A DNA stretch of 64,000 bases from Viscum album (Eukaryota; Streptophyta; Magnoliopsida; Santalales; Viscaceae). A program made the translations under genes and the position numbers. The DNA lies in NCBI GenBank assembly GCA_963277665.1, contig OY728130.1:1366840393-1366904392 (forward strand), in the 5' to 3' direction. Within the stretch, counting starts at the first letter, position 1. Each line of letters starts with the position of its first letter. Of this stretch, positions 55,665 through 64,000 are shown one piece after another. Below the pieces are notes generated by a model. The model was not told the DNA's origin and searched no databases. It saw only the letters and a program-made list of their open reading frames with translations.

Positions 55665-58600
55665 TGTAAGACCTTGAAATAGTAATATGTGTTTACCTTT
55701 AGATAAGGCAATGTGTTTGATACCTTTCACCCCACGTAACACATAACTTAAATGAATCTATGTTATATTTTGATAAAAGATAAATTTTTATGTATAACCA
55801 TTAAAAAATAGCCATTGAATTTATGGAAATAAATAAGAGTAATCTATTTATGAATTATACGTATATATAAAATAAATCATACTTGTAATATCTATGAAAT
55901 TCAATTAGTTTACCTAAAATGACTAATAATATCAGTTATTATTATTAGAAAAAAAATATAAAAAATTACTTTTTTATGTGATTTTAAATTCAATTTAAAG
56001 AAACATATGATTAATCAGGTAAAATTATTTTTGATATTAATAATTAGTTAACATTAATTTAGTTGGTAAATGAAATGAAATAAGAATAATAATTTTTAAT
56101 ATTTGAAAATGTCATTTTCCAATAAAAATAGGTTTTCATTATATTTTCTTATTTTATTCAAAAATTTAATTTATAATTTTTAGAATTATAATTTTAAAAT
56201 ATTTACTTTTCTAGAATAATAATATCTTAATATGGAATTTGTTATTTTTTTAAAAAAAAATTTTTAGTCAAAAATTCATTTTTTTCAAAAATTATAATTT
56301 TCATAAAAGCGTATCCTAGAAGCTTATAAAAATTTTAAGTAATAAAATATTTCTTTAAGGAATAAAATTATGAATTTAAATATATATTTTTAGCTTATAA
56401 ATCCAATGAATAAAATTTATATAACTAAATTAAAATGTTAGTTTAATAAAAAATAGTTTTCAGCCTTTTCTTTGAAAAAAAGTATTTTCAAGGTGATATT
56501 TCGTTTTTTTATTTCAATAAAATAATCACACATATAATTTTATTTATATTAAACTAAATATTTATAAGTAATTTATAACTTTAATTACTCTGGCTTATAC
56601 TTAAATGTTATGCTTAACAACACACTTTTTTCTAAAAACTATTTTTATGTATTATGTGAAATAATCATAAAATTAACTATTTAGAAATATATAAATTTAA
56701 TTTAATAATATGATTTTCAAATTTTAAAATAATTTTTAAAATTATTTAAATGGTTCAATGTTAATTTTAACATTAATTTTTATTACGAGGGTTAAAAATT
56801 AATTAACAAGGTAAAAGTAATTTGGGGCGAATGTTAAAATGTTAAAAAAATCCTTAAAACACTGATATTTTTTTCTTAAATGAGTGATTAGGGTGATTTT
56901 AGACACACAATCACTTTAACATCATATTTTTTCCATTTTCTGCCTTTGAAACCTAAATAGTAATTCTACATTATTGAAATGTAAGGGGTTCTCCCACAAA
57001 AACTCTTCTCCTCACTTATAAATGAGTAACATCTCCATCAATTCAAGACTCGTCTTACCTTTTAATTCCTCATTAAACTCTACCAAATTTACCATACTAG
57101 AATCATATACCACATTAAAAATTTTATGATATCCATTAGTTATCATAAGGATTTCATTTCCAATGATTCTTCCAAGGAAAATTCAAGTCCCCGACGTGAG
57201 TTTTATCAACTACATAGTTTTTATAATTATTTATCATCTTTAAAATTTATTATATCCAAAGAAATATTATGACATTATTATCATTAATACTATTTAATTT
57301 TTCTATATTAATTTTATTATCATTTTATATTCATTTATATGGTACATTAATAAAAATGAAATCATCGTTCATGTGTATGTGCAGACCAACGCCACCATGA
57401 GAAATAAAATTCAATTTTCATCACCAACCATCATTTATGGTTAATAGATTCGATTTAATGAGGATATATTTTGTTTATTAAATGTTTAATATTATTTATA
57501 TGTCACATTATCATTGTATAAATACATATTTTTATTTATTAAATCATTATAACACGTTACCATGTGGGTCGACTTAACCATCTATGTAAACAATGTTATA
57601 AAAATTATATCAAAAATGATTATGGGATATAGTATAATAGAAATATAATTAAATAATTATATATTTAATATTTTTTAGGATTCTTAAAGGTATTTTTAAT
57701 ATTTAAAATATTAAATAATATATCACCTTTCGATCATTAAAAAATCAAAAATAAGTTCATCTTGATTTACATTTTCACAAGTCATATTCCTGTCTTTCAC
57801 CAAATGAAAATGGCACTTTATTAATCATTGAAAAAAATGAATATTTTATATTTAATTTTCTATGACTTATAACATTAAACCTCTAAGTGATAATCGATCC
57901 CATCTTCTTAAATTTCATATGAAATAAGAAATAGAAAATTCTATCATTTGATAATGAAAATAAACTATAATCGGTCAATATATTTGTAATAAATTGTTAT
58001 AAAATAATTATAAAAATGGTATTATGTTTATATTAAATTTATGAGATAATTTATTAAGCTAGTTATGTTATTTATACATGAGGTTAGATCACGATCATGT
58101 TAGAGTGGATACAAGGTAAGGGTTTTCCTCTCAAATTCATTTCTTTGAGACATGTTTCATTATATGCACATAATTTCATTTATGGGGTGTATATACCAAA
58201 TATTTTAGATATAATATCATGTATAATATTTTAATCATGGTTTTTAAGTTCAATTATAAGACCTATCATTCAAGGTATTTTGATTAAATTTTTACTCAAG
58301 CCACAAGGGTTTTCTTGGTCTCAATCGTGATTCTTCAAGACATGTTACATGTTATGAACCATGTTTCCTTTGTATGGTGATCTATTGATTTACTATCCCT
58401 TGTATTTTATATACCTTATTTCATTTTAATTCATTGGATAGACTATGAAAAATCAATATCTTTTCTTAAAATGTTTGTTGACTCAATTTTTACCCCATAC
58501 ATAAGTGTTTTTGGTAACTTAATTTTTATTCACTAAGTTATAATCATTCACTTGAAATTATTTCATATAATTTGGGAAAATTATACCATTTTATTTTATT

Positions 58601-60480
58601 ATGTGTTATTCTATAATTTTATACATTTTTACCACATAAAACCATTTTCAAATGTTACATGCATCAAGGATTATGTTTCCTGCCATGGATATTGGTAACT
58701 CAAATCACTTTTTGAGTTATAAAGTTTTATTATTAATGTTTTTCTTCCATGCTTGGGTTTTCCTGACCTAATATTTTATTATATTCTTTTATTAGTCCTA
58801 TTTTGGAAAATTTTATTTCAATACAAATAAATCATTTCTTAATCTTCTTATAATGTGACTTTTGAATAAAGTTATTTTGAAAATAATAAAAAGTGTTTTT
58901 CTTTTTGCTTCTATATGTTTTTCTTCATCTCCTTATTTATCCAACAGAAACATTATGTCTTTTCAAGGATCCTTTATTTAAGATTAATTTTTAATGTAAA
59001 GTTTTTCAAATAATTTCATGTCACATTTTAAAAATTACCCTTTGAAAGCAACATGTTAATTTATATTTTTTACTTCAATGATAAAATGTTTTCTAAAAGT
59101 TATTTTGTGTTTTTTCTTCCATTTCCCATATCATTTTCAAAAGGGTTTACCATAATGGGGATTCTATTTCATGATTTATCCTCTTCTATATTTATGAGTA
59201 TATTTTTTTTTGTCATTTTTTGGATTAAACTCATGGTATTAAAAAACTCGATTCTTGATCCCATTATTTGTGATATTGTTCGAAAAATTATTTTTGTGAT
59301 GGCGTTTTTCATTTATGTGAAAACCCTCCTATGTTTATTTTTTTCTGATGGGGATATGTTCTTTTGAAACCATCCACCTTTTTTATCAAGATGGATTGTG
59401 ATGATTTTATTACAGTATTGAATTATATTTATACTCATTTATCCATATGGTGTGAACATCACATTTTACATAATTTGGTTTAGATGATGTTCACATAGAA
59501 ATAATGTTATTCTATTGATACAAGGAAAATGTTTGAATTTTGTACATTGATATTCCAATACCCATTACAAGTAGAAATATGACTATGTATTTTTTTTCCA
59601 TACACCATCTTTCTTGGATGGGTTATGATCTTATTATCCATTGTATTTATATAGGGAAATGTATTGAAATTCTTGATGATTATTGACTACTAAAACAGTT
59701 TGATCATGTGTTGAAATTCCATATCTTTCATTATATGAATAAACAAGTTTTCATTCAGCAAGTGGCTCCTTAGGGAATGGTGTGAAAATTCTTATTGAAT
59801 CTTATGGTGAATTAATTGGAATTAATCATGTGTTATGTTCATCCTAGAGTTATATAGTTTCTAAATGCATTGACAGGTCTTAGGTGACAAACATGTTTGG
59901 GTATTTAGTGCAATATTTCTTAACCACAGTCTCGATGATAAGTAAATGTATTGGTATAAGGACTTGAAAACTTATTTTTATGTACTTAATTATGTATTTT
60001 ATTAGTATGAGATCAGTAATTATTGATATATATGTTTTTATTTATTATCATGGATATAAAATGCTATCAGTTTCAATTTGATTGTGGATAAATGTTGTTT
60101 ACCTATTCTTGCCATAACATTTATGACATGTTTATTCTATGGTTTCTTCTACTATATTTTTTCCCATACTAATAATTTTATCTCACCCATTATTATGTTT
60201 AATTTTCCTTAGGTTATAAATAAAATTAATACACATGATATGTTTAGAAGGATAACACATGTGTAAGAATTTATGGGGGATATTGAAGAATTGTTGTGGA
60301 TTAATAAGTTTAATATATAATGAAAAAATGAATGTTTTTTAGAAATAATATGGGTTTTTTTAGTTATTTGTTTTCTTAATTATCTAAATAACTAAACTTA
60401 AAAAGATAATTTATATGTAATAGATGAAATAATCATTATTGATTTTGAAATTAAGGATGGTTATATCCTAGATTTTATAA
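55665..60480 (+). repeat. Element G 5' LTR (approximate 3' end)
   Basis: It starts TGTAAGACCTTG. The block 55720-57220 recurs at about 62165-63690 in the same order. Matching words include AATGTGTTTGA, GTTTACCTAAAATGACTAAT, CACTTATA..GAGTAACATCTCCA and CCAAGGAAAATTCAAGTCCC. TATAAATG lies at 57017-57024, a donor-like GTGAGT at 57196, and an acceptor-like TTTTCCTTAG|GTTATAAA at 60211-60212. The end near 60480 is inferred from a degenerate PBS-like CTTGTATCCAAGA. The frame 59053-59367 is hydrophobic and AT-driven, not a gene that I recognise. Confidence 0.6.
57017..57024 (+). promoter_or_regulatory. TATA-like box in element G 5' LTR
   Basis: TATAAATG within CTCACTTATAAATGAG. In the partial 3' LTR the same place reads CTCACTTATACAAGAG, so the box is damaged there. 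Confidence 0.45.
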
Positions 60481-62115
60481 CTTGTATCCAAGAATGTATG
60501 AAAAGAATCTATCTTGGAGCACTAGATCTAGGAGTATAGGTCTCAAACATCACATTTATTACCAAAGAAAAGGTTTATATAAAATTAGAGATTATTATTT
60601 TTGTTGAGGAAAATTTAATATTTGATAAGTTAGGGTTGATCATAATTTCAGTGGTATAGATAAACCTTTGGGATGGTATATGATTTAACATAATGGTAAT
60701 AATTCACTTTTATTTGGGGATTGTGATGAGATAACTTAGGTAAAAGTCACAAGAATAAGTCTAATAATAAGATGATATCCCGAGGTTTTGGTAAAGTCTT
60801 GAGTATATTTTTTCTTATAAATTACATCCCAATCAAAATACTAGAAGATGGATGCGGTTCTTGCACAAATTTTCCTAGGGTTAATAACCCTAAAGAGGGT
60901 GTGTTGGGTATTAACTCAATTGGGACCTATCACATGAAAAAGTGGTATTATTGTACAACTATATAGACACTCCTAAGAGATATTATTTGGTTAATTAATA
61001 TTCTTATTAGAAACCATTATGAGAGATTTGAATACGTTTGGGTTAGAAAATCTAATAAGAAAATGACCATGAATAACTACAGATTGAACAAGGAGAGCCA
61101 TAGGTTGATTCGAAAGTATCATATGTAAAACAAGGGGTTATAAGGGAAGAAATATTTATATTGATGTTTTCATATCCATATTTTATATATTATTATAACC
61201 ATTTTGATTTTAGTATTTAGTTGAAATAGTATTACATAAATGAATTTGAGAAAGTTATGTACCTAGAAACCACTATGTCTTATAACCGAATGAGGGGAAT
61301 ACTTATATAGATTAAAATATTATTATTTTCCTTTTATGATGGAAAATTTTGGTTTCCTAGTATTACCTAAGTTAGTAATATTTATATATTAATAATAATG
61401 AAACTCTTAGCTGTTCTTATTAGTGAGTGATATTTATCGATGATATTATAGTATATTATAAAATTTATGGGGACTATATGAAATATATAAGGATTATTTT
61501 TTAGTGTCTTTAATTTAATGGTATAGAAATATAAATTAAATTTTATTAATAAACATGAAAATTAATTTTATTAAAACGTTATATTTTTGTAGATAACTAT
61601 TTCAGAAAATAAGATTGAGGTTTTGATAACTCTTAAGTTTAATATAGCCAAGATGTTGAGATAATAAAGAGTGGATTGATTTTGAGAGGTAAATTAGATT
61701 GTAATTGGTAACCCTAGGATTGATAATTAATTCAAGATATGTTTAGATAAGTTTATAACATTTATAATTACGATATATAGTGACTATTTTTTTGACTTTA
61801 CGAAGTAGTGGTAAATACCATCTATTATTTAGATGAATATATAATGTTATTGTGGTTTAATATCTTGAAGAATCAAATAATTTTTGGAAAGTTATGTTAT
61901 TAAGATTATATGATTATATTATATACATACTTGGTTATATGATTGTATGAATGGATAATGTTTTTTGAAGATAGATAGGTAACTTGAAGTATCCTAAAAG
62001 AGTATGATAGATTTCATATTTAATGTTATACCCTGAATAATGAATATGTTAAGAATACGATCACCTACATTACTCAATTAGTAATATTTAAAGTTGTGAG
62101 GAAATAATTTATTTA
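60480..62115 (+). pseudogene. Element G internal region with a reverse transcriptase remnant
   Basis: The only clear domain is the RT catalytic block FIDDIIVYYK, encoded from 61433, followed by KYIRII about ten residues later. Upstream text near 61250-61420 is a decayed RT palm. The region from RT to the next LTR is only about 600 bp, so the rest of RT, RNase H and integrase are deleted. Gag is not recognisable in 60480-61250; the frame 60772-60966 has no match that I know. Confidence 0.6.
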
Positions 62116-64000
62116 GGGGGGACCTAACAAATTTATATCTTAATATATTATTTCCTTTAAAAAAATTAATGTGTTTGACAAATTTCACCACACGCAACAT
62201 CGATCTTAAACGAAACTATGATATATTAAGATAAAATATAAATATTTAAGTATGAACATAAAAAAAAATATTCATTAAATTAAGTATAATTAATATGAGT
62301 AACTTTTTTATGAATTATATGTATATCAAAAATAAATTCTAATTTTAATATGAATGAAATTTAGTAAGTTTACCTAAAATGACTAATATGATCATTTATT
62401 TTTTAGAAAAATATTTTTTTAAAAAATTGTGTATTTATGTGACATGTATTTATATTTCAAGAAGTATATAATTAATTATGATAATTTAAGTTTTATATTA
62501 ACAACTGGTTAAAAAAATTAGATGGTAAATGATATGAAATAATAATAATAGTTGATATTTGAAAATTACATTTTTAAATAAAAATGGGTTTCTAATATGC
62601 TTTTTGATTTTATTCAAAAATTGAATAATAAATTTCAGAACTTTAATTTTATAATATTTACATCTTTTTTGAATTTAGAATAACAATATCATCTTAATAT
62701 TAAATTTTGTTATTTTTTCTAAAAATAATGATTTTTAGTTGAAAAATATGTTTTTACGAAAATTATAATACTTAGGTAAGTGTATCCTAGAATTTAAAAA
62801 AAATATTTAAGTAATAAAATATGTATTTTAGTAATAACATTATGAATTTTAATATTTTTTTCAATATTATAAACCCTATTTCAATCATTTTTAGAACTAA
62901 ATTAAAATTATAGTTTAATAAAAAACTATTTTTGATCTTTTCTTTGAAACAAGTATTTTCATGGTGAGATTCAGTATTTGATTTATATTAAATTATAATA
63001 AATTTTATTTTATTTAAAATAAACTGAACATTTCATAGGAATTTATAATTTTAATAACTATGGATTACACATACATTTTATGCTTAAAAACACGCTTTTT
63101 TTTTCTAAAAACTATTTTTATGTATTATGTGCGTTAATATTAATATTAAAATTTCAGAGCCATATAAATTTCATTTTATAAAGTAATATAACTTTTTTTA
63201 AATAATATGGTTAAAATTAGGTAAATGGTTCAATGTTAATTTTTTCCTTAATATTAATTACTAATTATAAAAATTAATTAATAAGGTAAAAGTAAATTTA
63301 TGTAAAAGATAAAAAGTTAAAATAAAAATATTCAAAACACTCTAAGTTGTATCCCAAATGATATTTTTAAATGAGTTTTGATCCAAACTCACTTTAACCC
63401 CCAGTGTTTTTCATTTTTTGGCCTTTGAAACTTGAATTGTAACCTTACATTATTGAAAATGTAAGGGTTACTCCCAAAACTATCATTCTTCTCACTTATA
63501 CAAGAGTAACATCTCCACCACTTTAAGTATCACATTAATTTTGAATATTTCCTTGAAAATATTCAACTTTTATCCTCTTATAACCTTATCCGATATTAAA
63601 AATATTATGTTCATCATTAGTAAGAATACTACCTTTGATTCCAGTGAGATTTCCAAGGAAAATTCAAGTCCCCAACCTAGTTATTATCAACTACTGGTAT
63701 TTTCTCCTTAATTATATTCTTTAAATTTAATTATTTATATAAAAATATAATGATATTAGTATAATTTTTTTAATTTAATTTTAAAATATTAATTTTATTA
63801 TCATTTTATATTCATATTTCCCATCCATTAAGAAAAATGAAATTGTTATTCGTGCATACATCCAAACTACTGCCACCATAAGTAAAAAAATTCATTTATC
63901 ATCCCCACCCATCATTGATATTACCTAGAATATATATAATGTGAATATATGATTTATATGAAAATTTTAAGCTTCTATATATCTAAAATTATCATTATCT
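62115..64000 (+). repeat. Element G 3' LTR, truncated by the window end
   Basis: Begins near AGGGGGGACCTAAC, a purine run followed by the LTR start. It parallels 55665-57400 with about the same spacing of landmarks, is strongly diverged and AT-rich, and contains no coding sequence. Confidence 0.6.

Noticed and set aside
59053..59367. 104-codon hydrophobic frame that could be a membrane protein
   Set aside because: Lies in G's LTR, Phe/Ile-rich from T-rich DNA, with no recognisable motif or promoter arrangement.
1..64000. tRNA, rRNA or host protein-coding genes
   Set aside because: None seen. The tRNA-like words are primer-binding sites, and all protein similarity is to retrotransposon domains.

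Overview
The window is repetitive plant nuclear DNA with no recognisable host gene. It is AT-rich, and every protein-like stretch belongs to a retrotransposon. The two lineages present, chromovirus-like Ty3/gypsy elements and a Ty1/copia element primed by initiator tRNA-Met, together with very long LTRs and dense nesting, point to an angiosperm with a large genome. I cannot name the species.

The centre is a set of nested retrotransposons read from target-site duplications and from host reading frames that resume on the far side of each insertion. Element A (Ty3/gypsy, + strand, 13486-55369, duplication ATTAG) is the outer shell. Element B (Ty3/gypsy, + strand, 16955-27681, duplication TAATT) sits inside A's gag. 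Element C (Ty1/copia, - strand, 30747-51700) sits inside A's integrase. Element D (Ty3/gypsy, + strand, 35776-45399, duplication TACCT) sits inside C's pol. A further unidentified retroposed insert, E (33557-34827), sits in C's reverse transcriptase between near-identical 14-bp repeats.

Outside the shell the DNA is older. Positions 1-3060 look like a decayed LTR with a 36-bp minisatellite. Positions 3120-5940 hold a decayed LINE reverse transcriptase and RNase H; 6000-8415 hold a LINE ORF1 relic. Positions 8550-13485 hold a heavily decayed Ty3/gypsy pol and the start of its 3' LTR (element F), with A inserted within or next to that LTR. To the right, 55665-64000 holds a long LTR pair and a degenerate internal region (element G) that runs off the window.

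B and D are two subfamilies of one long-LTR family (3.4-3.6 kb). Both lack reverse transcriptase, with a similar protease-to-RT-tail junction, so they look like non-autonomous passengers. Their LTRs are the most structured DNA here. They carry two palindromic TCP-type motifs, a run of modules at an exact 165/166-bp spacing, hairpins whose stems change in compensating pairs, and splice-site-like signals that could bound an LTR intron. Similar TATA, donor and acceptor arrangements recur in A, F and G.

LTR divergence was judged by hand over the first ~250 bases only. B is youngest (about 4%); A, C and D are near 9-12%. Several premature stops in B and C replace glutamine codons CAG by TAG, as expected from deamination of methylated CHG sites.
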